Numbered from the stretch's first letter, positions 24,847 through 33,845 are shown. The stretch is 45,364 nt of DNA from Acidimicrobiaceae bacterium (GCA_027315315.1 DAHUYG010000055.1:1-45364); one strand, 5' to 3'. Notes: generated by a model not told the origin, from the sequence alone. Numbers and translations are program-made.

Positions 24847-24855
24847 CGGCCCAGC

Positions 24856-24861
24856 AGGCTA
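24856..24861 (-). promoter_or_regulatory. Candidate -10 element for nth
   Basis: TAGCCT on the minus strand, 9 bases before the nth ATG, identical in sequence and spacing to the element before hisD. Confidence 0.38.
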
Positions 24862-24896
24862 GGTGCCGGTTGGACCAAGCGGTGGCAAAGGCGGCC

Positions 24897-24902
24897 TAGG
24901 GT
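24897..24902 (+). promoter_or_regulatory. Candidate -10 element for mshD
   Basis: TAGGGT, 6 bases before the mshD GTG and with no Shine-Dalgarno between, consistent with a leaderless transcript. TTGGAC at 24870-24875 is 21 bases upstream, too far for a standard -35. Confidence 0.35.
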
Positions 24903-24908
24903 CACCCC

Positions 24909-25817
24909 GTGGCCGTCGACGAAGCGCCCGGACCGCTCGCGCCCGGGGACGCCTCGACGCGCCGCGAGCTCATCGAGCTCATCGAGCGGGTCGAACGGGC
25001 GACCGGGCACCCGCCGTTGTCCGAGCCGAGCCGACTCGCCTGGGCAGCGGGCGAGGGCGACGTCCTCGTGGCCAGGGCGGGCGATGGCGTCGTGGGCTCG
25101 GCCCACCTCGTCCAGCGCGACGGGGCCTGGAACATCGAGCTCGTGTGGGAGCCCGGCGCCGCGCACTCGACGCGCCGGCGCGGCCTGCTGAGGGCCGCCG
25201 CCGCCCTCGCCCGCGAGCGGGGGGCGCTCGAGATCCGCTACTGGGCCTTCGGGCACCGTCCCCCCGACGACGACCTTCCCCTGGGCCTTGGCTTCGACGT
25301 CGAGCGCGACCTGCTCCAGATGCGGGTGGGGCTCCCCCTCGCCCACGGCGCCCCGGTGCTCGAGGAGGGGTTCGCGCTGCGGGCGTTCCGCCCGGGGAGC
25401 GACGAGGCCCCCTGGCTCGAGGTGAACAACCGGGCCTTTGCCGCACACCCCGAGCAGGGGCACTGGGACCTGCCCACGCTGCTCGAACGCGAGAGCACGG
25501 CCTGGTTCGACCCGGCCGGCTTCCTCGTCTGTGAGGCCGAAGGTCAGATGGCCGGATCGTGCTGGACCAAGCTCCACACCGGCGTCGACCCCGAGTTGGG
25601 CGAGATCTACGTGATCTCGGTCGATCCTGCGTTCCAGCGCCATGGGCTCGGGCGGACGCTCGTGCTCGCAGGGCTCGACTGGCTCGCCGGACGCGTGGCG
25701 GTCGGGATGCTCTACGTCGAACGCGACAACGCCCCTGCGGTCGAGCTCTACCGTTCGCTCGGCTTCGCGACCGACCACACGGATCGCTGCTACCTCTGGC
25801 GGGCGCCGGTCCGCTAG
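24909..25817 (+). CDS. mshD: Mycothiol synthase (tandem GNAT)
   Basis: Acetylates Cys-GlcN-Ins, the last step of mycothiol synthesis. The 302-residue protein has two GNAT halves; the second carries the MshD hallmark NNRAFAAHPEQG and the acetyl-CoA loop VDPAFQRHGLGR, then VERDNAPAVELYRSLGF. The first half is degenerate, as usual. Mycothiol is specific to Actinobacteria, so this gene identifies the phylum. Its TAG overlaps the convergent transporter's stop on the palindrome CTAG. Confidence 0.95.
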   Translation: MAVDEAPGPLAPGDASTRRELIELIERVERATGHPPLSEPSRLAWAAGEGDVLVARAGDGVVGSAHLVQRDGAWNIELVWEPGAAHSTRRRGLLRAAAALARERGALEIRYWAFGHRPPDDDLPLGLGFDVERDLLQMRVGLPLAHGAPVLEEGFALRAFRPGSDEAPWLEVNNRAFAAHPEQGHWDLPTLLERESTAWFDPAGFLVCEAEGQMAGSCWTKLHTGVDPELGEIYVISVDPAFQRHGLGRTLVLAGLDWLAGRVAVGMLYVERDNAPAVELYRSLGFATDHTDRCYLWRAPVR

Positions 25818-26545
25818 GTCCCCGCCCCGAGCCCGACGGCGCGACCGATGGCGAAGGTCACGGCGGCCGCGAGCGCTGCGACGACCAGCTGGCGCATCGC
25901 GCTGCGCCACCTCGATCGGCCCGTCAGCTGACCGAGCAGGAACCCGACCGCCAGGGCGGTCACCGCCCCGATGGCCACCGACGCAACCACCGCGCCGTTC
26001 CCCGAGTTGACGAGCCAGGGGATGAGCGGGAGCAACGCGCCGAGGGCGAAGGAGAAGAACGAGGAGAGCGAGGCCTGCACGGGCGAGCCGATGGCCCGGG
26101 GGTCGAAGCCCAGCTCCTCTCGAGCGTGGGTCTCCAAGGCGAGTTCGGGGTCCGCCATCACCTCGTCGGCGAGCCGCTCGGCGACGCTCGGCCCGATGCC
26201 GCGCCCCAGGTAGATCTCGATGAGCTCGTCGCGCTCGTCCTTCGGCCACTTGCGCAGGGCGGCCCGCTCCACATCGAGCTCGCGCAGCATGAGCTCGCTC
26301 TGAGCCCGCATCGAGACGAACTCGCCGGCCGCCATGGAGAAGGCGCCCGCCACGAGGCCGGCAACCCCGGCCAGGCGCACGAACGGGCCGCTCGGGTGGG
26401 CCCCCGCCACGCCCAAGATGAGCGAGACGTTGGTCACCAGGCCGTCGCTCAGTCCGAAGATCGCGGCCCGGAAGCCCCCGCCCGAGACGTTGCGGTGGTG
26501 GTGGAACGCCCCCGGTGAGGGTGGGTGCGCCCGGTCATCTGCCAT
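25814..26545 (-). CDS. VIT1/CCC1-family metal transporter
   Basis: Membrane protein of the vacuolar iron transporter family, 243 residues, moving Fe(II) or Mn(II) out of the cytoplasm. FRAAIFGLSDGLVTNVSLILGV and FSMAAGEFVSMRAQ are family signatures of the first two helices; a cytoplasmic acidic/charged segment at about 90-150 is the metal-binding region, followed by three more hydrophobic helices. GGAGGGGG precedes the ATG by about 6 bases, and a TAACCT hexamer lies further upstream at 26567-26572. Confidence 0.93.
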   Translation of the reverse strand: MADDRAHPPSPGAFHHHRNVSGGGFRAAIFGLSDGLVTNVSLILGVAGAHPSGPFVRLAGVAGLVAGAFSMAAGEFVSMRAQSELMLRELDVERAALRKWPKDERDELIEIYLGRGIGPSVAERLADEVMADPELALETHAREELGFDPRAIGSPVQASLSSFFSFALGALLPLIPWLVNSGNGAVVASVAIGAVTALAVGFLLGQLTGRSRWRSAMRQLVVAALAAAVTFAIGRAVGLGAGT

Positions 26546-26613
26546 ATGCCCCCTCCATCGGCCCGAAGGTTACGTGAAGCCTGGCCGAGCACGGTTGCTG
26601 GCAGAATCGGAGT

Positions 26614-26970
26614 GTGCCGACCCCGAGGAAGTGGTTCGACCAGAGCCAGCCCCAGACGCTCCAGGCTGCGGTGTTGTTCTGTTATCTGAACGCTGCACTG
26701 GCCATCCTCTACGTGATCGCCTTCCAGGCCACGCTCCCCTTGATCCTCCTCCTCGCGGGCCTCGGGGCGAACGGCATCGCGAACGAGAAGCGATGGGGGT
26801 ACTGGCTTGCGCTCGGAGCGGGGTCGCTCTACGCCCTGAGCCAGCTGGCCCTGTTCGTGACCATCAGCCAGAGCCTCGGGCAGATCCTGAACCTCGCCTT
26901 CGCCGTCCTCCTGGTCGTGCTGCTCTTGCATCCCGAGAGCCGCCGCTACCAGAAGATCTGGTTCAAGTAG
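26614..26970 (+). CDS. Small integral membrane protein of unknown function
   Basis: A 118-residue protein with three or four hydrophobic segments (about 16-36, 38-52, 61-86 and 88-105) and a basic C-terminus ending in KIWFK. The cytoplasmic N-terminus PTPRKWFDQSQPQTLQ precedes the first helix. GTG start without a clear ribosome site; CAGAAT lies 6 bases upstream. It diverges from the VIT gene by 68 bases. I do not recognise a functional family. Confidence 0.75.
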   Translation: MPTPRKWFDQSQPQTLQAAVLFCYLNAALAILYVIAFQATLPLILLLAGLGANGIANEKRWGYWLALGAGSLYALSQLALFVTISQSLGQILNLAFAVLLVVLLLHPESRRYQKIWFK

Positions 26971-27041
26971 CGAGTTGGGGGCAATCGGCCCCCATGATCT
27001 AACGTCGCCCGAGCAGCACAGCCAGGCAACCAGGAGCGGCC

Positions 27042-27494
27042 ATGCCCACCGTCATCGACGTCGACGACCTCCCGGGGAGGATCGGCGAGCACCTCGGCTA
27101 CAGCGGGTGGCAGACCATCACCCAGGAGCGGGTGAACCTCTTCGCCGACGCCACGGGCGACCACCAGTGGATCCACGTCGACCCCGAGAGGGCCAGGTCC
27201 GGGCCCTTCGGCGGCCCCATCGCGCACGGCTACCTCACGCTCTCGCTCATCCCGGTCCTCCTCGGTGAGGTCGTCGTCGTCCAGGGCATCACCATGGGCG
27301 TCAACTACGGCGCGAACAAGGTCCGGCTGCCCGCCCCGGTCCCGGTCGGTTCCGAGCTCCGTCTCGGGCTCACCCTGGCCGGCGTGGAGGAGGTCGCAGG
27401 CGGCGTCCAGGTCACCCTGGACGCCGTGCTCGAGGTGAAGGACGCGCCCAAGCCCTCCTGTGTGGCCCAGGTGGTCTACCGCTTCTACCGCTGA
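27042..27494 (+). CDS. MaoC-family (R)-specific enoyl-CoA hydratase/dehydratase
   Basis: Hot-dog fold hydratase acting on enoyl-CoA or related thioesters. The 150-residue protein has the hydratase motif FADATGDHQWIHVDPERA with the catalytic Asp and His, then GPIAHGYLTLSL. AGGAG at 27032-27036 precedes the ATG. It ends 16 bases before ubiE and may be cotranscribed with it. Substrate unassigned. Confidence 0.92.
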   Translation: MPTVIDVDDLPGRIGEHLGYSGWQTITQERVNLFADATGDHQWIHVDPERARSGPFGGPIAHGYLTLSLIPVLLGEVVVVQGITMGVNYGANKVRLPAPVPVGSELRLGLTLAGVEEVAGGVQVTLDAVLEVKDAPKPSCVAQVVYRFYR

Positions 27495-27510
27495 GGAGCT
27501 CGATGCCCCG

Positions 27511-28251
27511 GTGATCAGGACGATGGGGGGCACGACGAGCCCGCCGGCCGACCTGCCGACCGGGGACGAGAAGACGCGGCACGTGCGGGCGATGTTCGAC
27601 GCCATCGCCCCCCGCTACGACCTCGTGAACCGCGTCATCACCTTGGGGATGGACCGGCGCTGGCGCCGGCGGACCATCGACGCCCTCGGGTTGCCCCCGG
27701 CGGCCCGGGTGCTCGACCTGGCCTGCGGCACCGGCGACCTCGCCGACCTGCTCGTCGCGCGGGGCGGGCGGGTCGTGGGCTCGGACCTGTCGATCGGGAT
27801 GCTCGCCAACCGCCACGGGTCGTTCCCGGCGCTCCAGGCCGATGCGACCGCCCTCCCGATTGCGACGGGATCGCTCGACGGCGTCGTCTGCGGCTACGCG
27901 CTTCGGAACTTCACCGACCTCGCGGCCTCCCTCGGCGAGGCGGCGAGGGTGCTGCGCCCCGGCGGGCGGCTGGCCGTGCTCGAGGTCGCGACGCCCGAGG
28001 CGGGCGTCATGCGGCTCGGCTTCGAGATCTGGTTCCGTCGCTGCGTCCCCGCGATCGGCGCGCTCCTCTCGGACCCCGGCGCGTACCGCTACCTCCCGCG
28101 CTCGACCGCCTACCTGGCGCCCCCCGACCGGCTGCGGGCCATGCTCGGCGATGCGGGATTCGCCACCGTCGGCCGGCGGCTCCTCTCGGGCGGGCTCAGC
28201 CAGATCGTGACCGCCACCCGGCGGGGCATGCCCGGAGGCTCGCCCCAGTGA
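27511..28251 (+). CDS. ubiE: Demethylmenaquinone methyltransferase
   Basis: SAM-dependent C-methylation of demethylmenaquinone, the last step of menaquinone synthesis (UbiE/MenG). UbiE signature MFDAIAPRYDLVNRVITLGMD near the start, SAM motif LDLACGTGDLA and GYALRNF in the middle, RSTAYLAPP near the end. I placed the start at GTG 27511, 12 bases after GAGGAG; ATG at 27523 is an alternative. A three-codon frame (27503-27514) starts at the best-spaced ATG and stops across this GTG. Its stop overlaps menF (GTGA). Confidence 0.92.
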   Translation: MIRTMGGTTSPPADLPTGDEKTRHVRAMFDAIAPRYDLVNRVITLGMDRRWRRRTIDALGLPPAARVLDLACGTGDLADLLVARGGRVVGSDLSIGMLANRHGSFPALQADATALPIATGSLDGVVCGYALRNFTDLAASLGEAARVLRPGGRLAVLEVATPEAGVMRLGFEIWFRRCVPAIGALLSDPGAYRYLPRSTAYLAPPDRLRAMLGDAGFATVGRRLLSGGLSQIVTATRRGMPGGSPQ

Positions 28252-29516
28252 GGGCGCTCACCCGAGTGCTCGGCCCCGGGGCGCCGATCGACCCGATCCG
28301 GGTCTGCGGCGAGAACGGGGTGTTCTTCGGCAACGACCAGCTGGTGCTGGCGGGCACCGGCCGGGCGGCCGTGCTGCAGCTCCCGGGCGGGCTCGCGGAC
28401 CGGGCGGCCTGCGACGCCGCCGAGGCCTGGCTGGCCGGGCTGCCGAGCGACGACCCGATCGGGCTCCCGGGCACCGGCCCGGTCGCCTTCGGGGCGCTCC
28501 CCTTCGAGCTCGATGCGCCCGGAGCGCTCGTCGTCCCCTCGGTCCTCTACGGCAGGAGCGGCGGGCTCGAGTGGGTCACCGTGGTCGGCGAGGGCCCGCT
28601 GGCCGAGCCCTCCCGGGAGTGGCTCCGCTCCGAGGCGCTCGCCCCGGCGAGGCTCGAGCCCGCCTCCGGCCTCGAGATCGTCGAATCGCTGCCGTTGGAC
28701 TACCCCGCAGCGGTCGCCAGGGCGACGGCCGCCATCGCGACCGGGGCGCTGCGCAAGGTGGTGCTCGCCCGGCGCATCGTGGTGCGGGCCGAGCGCGAGC
28801 TCGTCGCCTCGGCGCTGCTCGGCCGGCTGTTCGACGACGAACCCTCCTCGACAGCGTTCCTCATCGGGCGCGACGGCGACGTCTTCGTCGGCGCCTCCCC
28901 CGAGCTCGTGGTGGCGCGCCGCGCTGCGGCGGTGGTCTCCCGCCCCCTCGCCGGGACGGCCCCGCTCGACGAGGGGGCGGGAGAGCGCCTCCTCGGATCG
29001 GCCAAGAACCTCGAGGAGCACGCGCTCGTGGTGGCCGACATCGCCGGTGTGCTCGACCCGCTCTGCAGCGAGCTGATCGTCCCCTCGGAGCCCTCACTCG
29101 TCGCCCTGCACACGATCGCCCATCTCGGCACCCGGATCGAGGGGCGGCTCATGGCCGAGGGCGGCCGGACGCCGAGCGCCCTCCAACTGGTCGCGGCGCT
29201 GCACCCGACACCGGCGGTCGGCGGCGTCCCGCGCGCCCAGGCCCTCGCCCTGATCGGCGAGCTCGAGCCGGGGCCCCGGGGGCCCTGGGCCGGCGTCGTC
29301 GGCTGGTTGGACGGCCGGGGCGACGGGGACTGGATGCTCGGGCTCCGCTCGGCGATCCTGCACGGCGATCGGGCGACGCTGTGGGCCGGCGCCGGCATCG
29401 TGGCGGCGTCGGACCCCGCCGAGGAGCTGGCCGAGACGACCGTCAAGCTGGTGCCGGTCCTCGAGGGCCTGGCCCCGGGTTCCTCGGCCCTCCTCGGCGC
29501 GGGGTCGCTCAGGTAG
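28248..29516 (+). CDS. menF: Isochorismate synthase
   Basis: Chorismate-utilising enzyme, 422 residues, converting chorismate to isochorismate for menaquinone synthesis. The C-terminal domain shows LRKVVLARR with the catalytic Lys, SRPLAGTA, HLGTRIEG, HPTPAVGG and GAGIVAASDPAEE. Isochorismate and salicylate synthases look alike; the GTGA overlap with ubiE supports the menaquinone role. It converges on the histidine kinase gene and overlaps its end by 8 bases. Confidence 0.9.
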   Translation: MRALTRVLGPGAPIDPIRVCGENGVFFGNDQLVLAGTGRAAVLQLPGGLADRAACDAAEAWLAGLPSDDPIGLPGTGPVAFGALPFELDAPGALVVPSVLYGRSGGLEWVTVVGEGPLAEPSREWLRSEALAPARLEPASGLEIVESLPLDYPAAVARATAAIATGALRKVVLARRIVVRAERELVASALLGRLFDDEPSSTAFLIGRDGDVFVGASPELVVARRAAAVVSRPLAGTAPLDEGAGERLLGSAKNLEEHALVVADIAGVLDPLCSELIVPSEPSLVALHTIAHLGTRIEGRLMAEGGRTPSALQLVAALHPTPAVGGVPRAQALALIGELEPGPRGPWAGVVGWLDGRGDGDWMLGLRSAILHGDRATLWAGAGIVAASDPAEELAETTVKLVPVLEGLAPGSSALLGAGSLR

Positions 29517-31062
29517 CGACGCGCTCGGGGCGCACGGCCCGGCGGGACGCGTCGGGCACGCCGGGTGGGCCGCCACGGCCCGAGACGAGCGGGATGGCGA
29601 CCTCAAAGGTCGCCCCTTGCCCGGGGGTCGGGCGCATCGTAGCCGTGCCGCCGAGCGCCTCGGCGATGGCGCGGACTATCGAGAGACCGAGGCCGCTCCC
29701 CCCGCCGGTGCGCGCTGGGTGGTCCCGCCAGAACCGGTCGAAGGCCTTTGCGGCGGCCTCCGAGCTCAGCCCGGGCCCCTCGTCGGCGACCCGCAGGATG
29801 CCCCGTTCGCCGTCCGAGTCGGCCGACACGGTCACCGGCGTGCCCGGGGGCGTGTGCTCGAGCGCGTTGCGCACCAGGTTGTGGGCCACCTGGTTGAGCC
29901 GGTCGCGGTCACCGACGACCACGACGGGGCCCTCGGTCGCGAGCACGATCCGGCGCCCCGGGTCCACGGCGTGGGCGTCGCTCACGGCATCCGCGGCGAC
30001 CCTGGCGAGGTCGACCGGCACCGACTCGAGCGGACGCCCCTGGTCGAGGCGCGCCAGGAGCAGCAGGTCCGAGACGAGCATCCCCATGCGCGCCGCCTCG
30101 CGCTCGACCCGCTGGAGCGCCCGCTCGCGGCTCGCCTCGTCGCTGAAGGCGCCCTTGCGCAAGAGCTCGGTGTATCCCCGGATCGAGGTGAGCGGCGTGC
30201 GCAGCTCGTGGGAGGCGTCCGCCACGAACTGGCGGAGGCGCTCCTCGGAGGCGGTCTTCTCCGAGAAGGCACCCTCGATCCGCCCGAGCATGTCGTTCAG
30301 GGCGTGACCCAGGCGGTCGATCTCGCTCGAGGTCCGGCCGACCGAGACCCGTCGGGCCAGGTCCCCCGTCGCGATCGCGTCGGTGGTCTCGGCCATGGTC
30401 TCGAGGGGGCGCAGGCCGCGCCGCAGCTCGAAGAGCACGATCCCGACCAGGACACCGAGGACGAGGAGCGAGGCGATGATCTGGATTCGCAGCAGCGAGG
30501 CGAGGGTCTTGGTCGTCGAGTCGAGGGAGGCCGCGGTGATGAGGACGCCCTGGGGGACGTCGACCGCCGACTCGCGGTACTGCACGCCCGAGCGCCCGAT
30601 GCTCCCGACGTCGGCGGCGTTGGCCTCCGAGTGGTAGGCGCCGGCCAGCGCCCCGTAGTGGTGCGAGCGAGGGAAGGGGGTCGGGCGCAGGGAGGCCGGG
30701 ACGAGGGGGCGGGGGTCGGGGTTCGACACGGACCCCGAGGGCTGGTCCACGATCACCTGCCCGGACCGGTTGATCACGAGCAGGTAGATGTCGGGGCTGA
30801 CCACGTCCTCGAGCTGCGAGCGCACGAAGCGCAGGCCCGAGGGATGGTGCCGGTGGGCCACGATCTCGGGAAGGCGGATGGCGAGGAAGTTGTAGGCCTT
30901 CAGCTGGGCCCCGTCGATCTGGTCGTCGAGGCGTCCATAGAGGAACGAGCGCAGCGAGCTGTAGGTGATGACGTTCGCGACGGCCAGCGCTGCGACGAGC
31001 ACGATCGCCATCGACACCGTCAGCCGGCGACGCAGGCTCCAGCGGCGCCGCGTCGCCGTCAT
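29509..31062 (-). CDS. Membrane sensor histidine kinase
   Basis: Partner of the response regulator encoded just upstream (ATGA overlap). The 517-residue protein has a transmembrane helix at about 15-37, an extracytoplasmic sensor of about 150 residues, a second helix at about 188-210, a HAMP domain, the H-box ASHELRTPLTSI with His285, then NLVRNALEHT, DEGPGL and GGGSGLGLSIV of the ATPase. The C-terminal tail is basic and proline-rich. It resembles actinobacterial MprB/TcrY kinases; the signal is unknown. Confidence 0.93.
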   Translation of the reverse strand: MTATRRRWSLRRRLTVSMAIVLVAALAVANVITYSSLRSFLYGRLDDQIDGAQLKAYNFLAIRLPEIVAHRHHPSGLRFVRSQLEDVVSPDIYLLVINRSGQVIVDQPSGSVSNPDPRPLVPASLRPTPFPRSHHYGALAGAYHSEANAADVGSIGRSGVQYRESAVDVPQGVLITAASLDSTTKTLASLLRIQIIASLLVLGVLVGIVLFELRRGLRPLETMAETTDAIATGDLARRVSVGRTSSEIDRLGHALNDMLGRIEGAFSEKTASEERLRQFVADASHELRTPLTSIRGYTELLRKGAFSDEASRERALQRVEREAARMGMLVSDLLLLARLDQGRPLESVPVDLARVAADAVSDAHAVDPGRRIVLATEGPVVVVGDRDRLNQVAHNLVRNALEHTPPGTPVTVSADSDGERGILRVADEGPGLSSEAAAKAFDRFWRDHPARTGGGSGLGLSIVRAIAEALGGTATMRPTPGQGATFEVAIPLVSGRGGPPGVPDASRRAVRPERVAT

Positions 31063-31748
31063 GACCTCGGGAGTCGGAGCGAGTAGCCGACCCGGCGCAG
31101 GGTGTGGATGAGCGGCGGCTCGAACTCGTCGATCTTCTTGCGCAGGTAGCTGATGTAGGTCTCGACGATGTTCGGGTCGCCCTCGAAGCCGTACCCCCAC
31201 ACCTCGTCGAGGATGTCGAACTTGGAGACGACCCGGCGGGCGTTCTCGAGCAGGTAGCGAAGGAGGTTGAACTCCGTCGCCGTCAGCTCGATCGAGACGC
31301 CCTGGCGCCACACCTCGCGCGAGTCGACGTCCATTACGAGGTCGGCGAATCGAAGCGGGCGGTCGTCCGCCGTCTCGTCGCGCGTCCGGCGCAGCACCGC
31401 CCGGATCCGTGCGACGACCTCGCTGAGCGAGAACGGCTTGGTGACGTAGTCGTCGCCCACCGCCAGGCCGACGAGCTTGTCCTCGGCGGCGTCGCGCGCC
31501 GTCAAGAAGAGGACCGGCACGATCTCGCCGTCCTCGCGCCAGCGCCGGCAGATGTCGATGCCCTCGATGTCGGGCAGCATCACGTCGAGCAGCACCAGGT
31601 CCGGACGGGTGCTGCGCACCTTGGCCACCGCCTCGGTGCCGGTCCTCGCCACGTCCACGGCGAAGCCCTCGAACTCGAGACCCGTCGTCAGGAGGTCCGT
31701 GATGTAGGGCTCGTCGTCGACGACGAGGATCCGGTCCTTCTCCGGCAC
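31059..31748 (-). CDS. OmpR-family response regulator
   Basis: Receiver plus winged-helix DNA-binding regulator, 229 residues. Phosphoacceptor Asp55 in LLDVMLPD, acidic pair at 11-12, Thr83 and Lys104 in TKPFSLSEVVARIR; the C-terminal half has TATEFNLLRYLLENARRVVSK and YLRKKID of the OmpR effector domain. The loop usually written G-x-D-D-Y reads GDDY, one residue short. GTG start with GGAGG unusually close upstream. ATGA overlap with the kinase gene. Confidence 0.94.
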   Translation of the reverse strand: MPEKDRILVVDDEPYITDLLTTGLEFEGFAVDVARTGTEAVAKVRSTRPDLVLLDVMLPDIEGIDICRRWREDGEIVPVLFLTARDAAEDKLVGLAVGDDYVTKPFSLSEVVARIRAVLRRTRDETADDRPLRFADLVMDVDSREVWRQGVSIELTATEFNLLRYLLENARRVVSKFDILDEVWGYGFEGDPNIVETYISYLRKKIDEFEPPLIHTLRRVGYSLRLPRS

Positions 31749-31791
31749 CCCTCCATTCTCGCAGACGGGCGACGCAGCCGGCCGCCGGTCG

Positions 31792-32568
31792 CTATTGGCT
31801 GTGGCCGACGGGCACCCGGTCGCGTACGGGTCGCCGGCCCCCCACGAGCTGCCGGGCTCCCCGCAGGGCCCGGCCAAGTCCCCACCACGTCACGAGGAGG
31901 AGCGCCTCGACCACGATGGCCGAGGACATCTTGGACTCGCCCACCTCGCGGTCGACGAATCGGATGGGGACCTCCACGATGGAGGCGCCGGCCCGGCGGG
32001 CCCGATAGGTCATCTCGATCTGGAAGCCGTAGCCCTCGGCCCGCACGGTGTCGAGCTCCATGCGCGACAGGAGCGTCGCCGCGTAGGCGCGGAACCCGGC
32101 CGTCGAGTCCGCCACCCTCAGTCCGAGGACCACCGACGCGAACACGTTGCCGCCCTTGGACAGCAGGTGGCGGTGGAACTTCCACTTCGGGATGGAGCCG
32201 CCGGGCACATAGCGCGAGCCGATGACCACCTCGTGGCCCTGGGCGACCGGCGCGATCAGCTCGGGGAGCGCCGCTGGGTCGTGCGAGAGGTCGGCGTCCA
32301 TCTCGACCATCACGTCGTAGCCTCGCTCCATCCCCCAGGCGAACCCGGTCCGGTACGCGCTGCCGAGGCCGGACTTGGTCGCCCGGCGCAGCAGGTGGAC
32401 CCCGGGATGGTCCTGACCGAGCTTCTCCACGCGCTCGGCCGTGCCGTCGGGGCTGCCGTCGTCCACCACGAGCACCCCGGCCTCGGGCAGGGCGGCCAGG
32501 GTGGCCCCGATGACCCGGTCGATGTTCTCGGCCTCGTTGAAGGTGGGGATGACCACCAGGACCCGCAC
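31792..32568 (-). CDS. Polyprenol-phosphate mannosyltransferase (GT2, DPM1-like)
   Basis: GT-A glycosyltransferase transferring mannose (or another sugar) from a nucleotide sugar to polyprenyl phosphate at the membrane. The 258-residue protein begins VLVVIPTFNEAENI, with DDGSPDGTAE, the DxD-type EMDADLSHDP and GSRYVPGG. No multi-pass domain, so it is the single-domain DPM1 type. GTG at 32568 gives the canonical start. It lies 43 bases upstream of the response regulator on the same strand and diverges from a flippase-like membrane protein. Confidence 0.9.
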   Translation of the reverse strand: MRVLVVIPTFNEAENIDRVIGATLAALPEAGVLVVDDGSPDGTAERVEKLGQDHPGVHLLRRATKSGLGSAYRTGFAWGMERGYDVMVEMDADLSHDPAALPELIAPVAQGHEVVIGSRYVPGGSIPKWKFHRHLLSKGGNVFASVVLGLRVADSTAGFRAYAATLLSRMELDTVRAEGYGFQIEMTYRARRAGASIVEVPIRFVDREVGESKMSSAIVVEALLLVTWWGLGRALRGARQLVGGRRPVRDRVPVGHSQ

Positions 32569-32648
32569 GGCGGGCAGCTTAGGAGAATGATCCCCCCCGA
32601 AAACCTCGGACCAGAGCCCTGCTAGCGCGACGTGCCAGCATTGGGGGG

Positions 32649-33782
32649 ATGAAGCCGGTGCGGCGGCGGATCCGCCTCCCAAAGGTCCGTCGCGAGGTGC
32701 GATGGACGATCTCGATCTTCCTCCTCTTCTTCGTCTTCGAGTACCTCCTCCTCCCCGAGCTCGCGAGCGCCCGCAAGCATGTCGGGGTCCTCGCGCACGT
32801 GAATGTCGCGTACCTGCTGCTCGGGGTCGGCCTCGAGGTGCTGGCGCTCGTGGCCTACGCGGAGCTCACCCACACCGTGCTCTCACCCGAGTCACCGAGC
32901 CGCTGGCGGCTGCTCCGGGTGAACATGGCCACCCTCGCCGTCAGCCACGTCGTCCCCGGTGGCACGGCGCCGGGCACCGCTGTCGGCTACCGGCTGCTCA
33001 CCGAGCAGGGGGTGCCGGGCAGCACCGCCGGATTCGGCCTGGCCGAGCAGGGCGTCGGCTCGGCCCTGGTGCTGAACGCCATCTTCTGGCTCGCGCTCAT
33101 CATCTCGATCCCGCTGCGCGGCTTCAACCCGCTCTATGGGATCGCGGCGGCCGCCGGCGTGGTGCTGATCGGCGCGTTCGCCGGCACCGTCTTTTTGATC
33201 ACGAGGGGCCGCACCAGGTCCGTCCGCATCATCGAGGCGATCGCCCGGCGCATCCCGCTCGTCAACCCCGAGTCCGTCTCGGCCCTCCTCCAGAAGCTCG
33301 CCGACCGGCTCCACGTGCTGCTGCGCGACCGGGCGCTGCTCCTGCACGCCATCCAGTGGGCCGCCCTCAACTGGGTCCTCGACGCCGCCTCGCTGTGGGT
33401 GTTCCTCTTCGCGTTCCACTCGGGCCCGGTGTTCCCGATCGATCTGCTGGTCGCCTACGGGCTCGCCAACATCCTGGCCGTCATCCCGATCACCCCATCG
33501 GGGCTCGGGGTCGTCGAGGGCGTGCTCATCCCGACGCTGGTCGGTTTCCACGTGACCAAGCAGGCGGCGATCCTCGGCGTGATCAGCTACCGCCTGATCA
33601 ACTTCTGGCTGCCGATCCCGGTGGGGGGCGCCGCCTACGTCTCGCTTCGCTGGGGTCACCGGAGGGCCGCCGCGCATCCCGTGCCGTCGATCGCAGGACC
33701 GGGCGGAGGCGAGCCTCAGTCGCCGCCCGCCTCGATCGACTCGGACTCCCACTCGGGCCAGGTCTTCAGCCGCGACCCGTAG
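32649..33782 (+). CDS. LPG-synthase-like/AglD-type integral membrane protein
   Basis: Multi-pass protein of the lysylphosphatidylglycerol-synthase transmembrane (UPF0104/AglD) family, 377 residues with about eight hydrophobic helices. Family features are VSHVVPGGTAPGTAVGYRLL in the second helix pair and ITPSGLGVVEGVLI near 285-300. It lacks the catalytic lysyl-transferase domain of MprF, so a lipid-linked substrate transport role is likely; its divergent neighbour makes polyprenol-phosphate sugars. The C-terminal 40 residues are polar. ATG follows a G-run directly; the start may be leaderless. Confidence 0.87.
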   Translation: MKPVRRRIRLPKVRREVRWTISIFLLFFVFEYLLLPELASARKHVGVLAHVNVAYLLLGVGLEVLALVAYAELTHTVLSPESPSRWRLLRVNMATLAVSHVVPGGTAPGTAVGYRLLTEQGVPGSTAGFGLAEQGVGSALVLNAIFWLALIISIPLRGFNPLYGIAAAAGVVLIGAFAGTVFLITRGRTRSVRIIEAIARRIPLVNPESVSALLQKLADRLHVLLRDRALLLHAIQWAALNWVLDAASLWVFLFAFHSGPVFPIDLLVAYGLANILAVIPITPSGLGVVEGVLIPTLVGFHVTKQAAILGVISYRLINFWLPIPVGGAAYVSLRWGHRRAAAHPVPSIAGPGGGEPQSPPASIDSDSHSGQVFSRDP

Positions 33783-33799
33783 CCGGCCCTCGCCGTCGC

Positions 33800-33845
33800 G
33801 AGCGGGCCGCTGGCGAACGAGACGGGCGGTGCGTGCGGCCCGCTC
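33800..33845. terminator. Inverted repeat between convergent genes
   Basis: GAGCGGGCC at 33800-33808 pairs with GGCCCGCTC at 33837-33845, a 9-bp stem with a 28-base loop, covering most of the gap between the AglD-like gene and ppk and reaching into the ppk stop. No T-tract; possible bidirectional terminator. Confidence 0.4.

Noticed and set aside
27503..27514. A three-codon frame (Met-Pro-Arg-stop) placed at ideal distance from GAGGAG before ubiE
   Set aside because: Too short to be meaningful as a peptide; may affect reinitiation at the GTG of ubiE, but this is likely chance.
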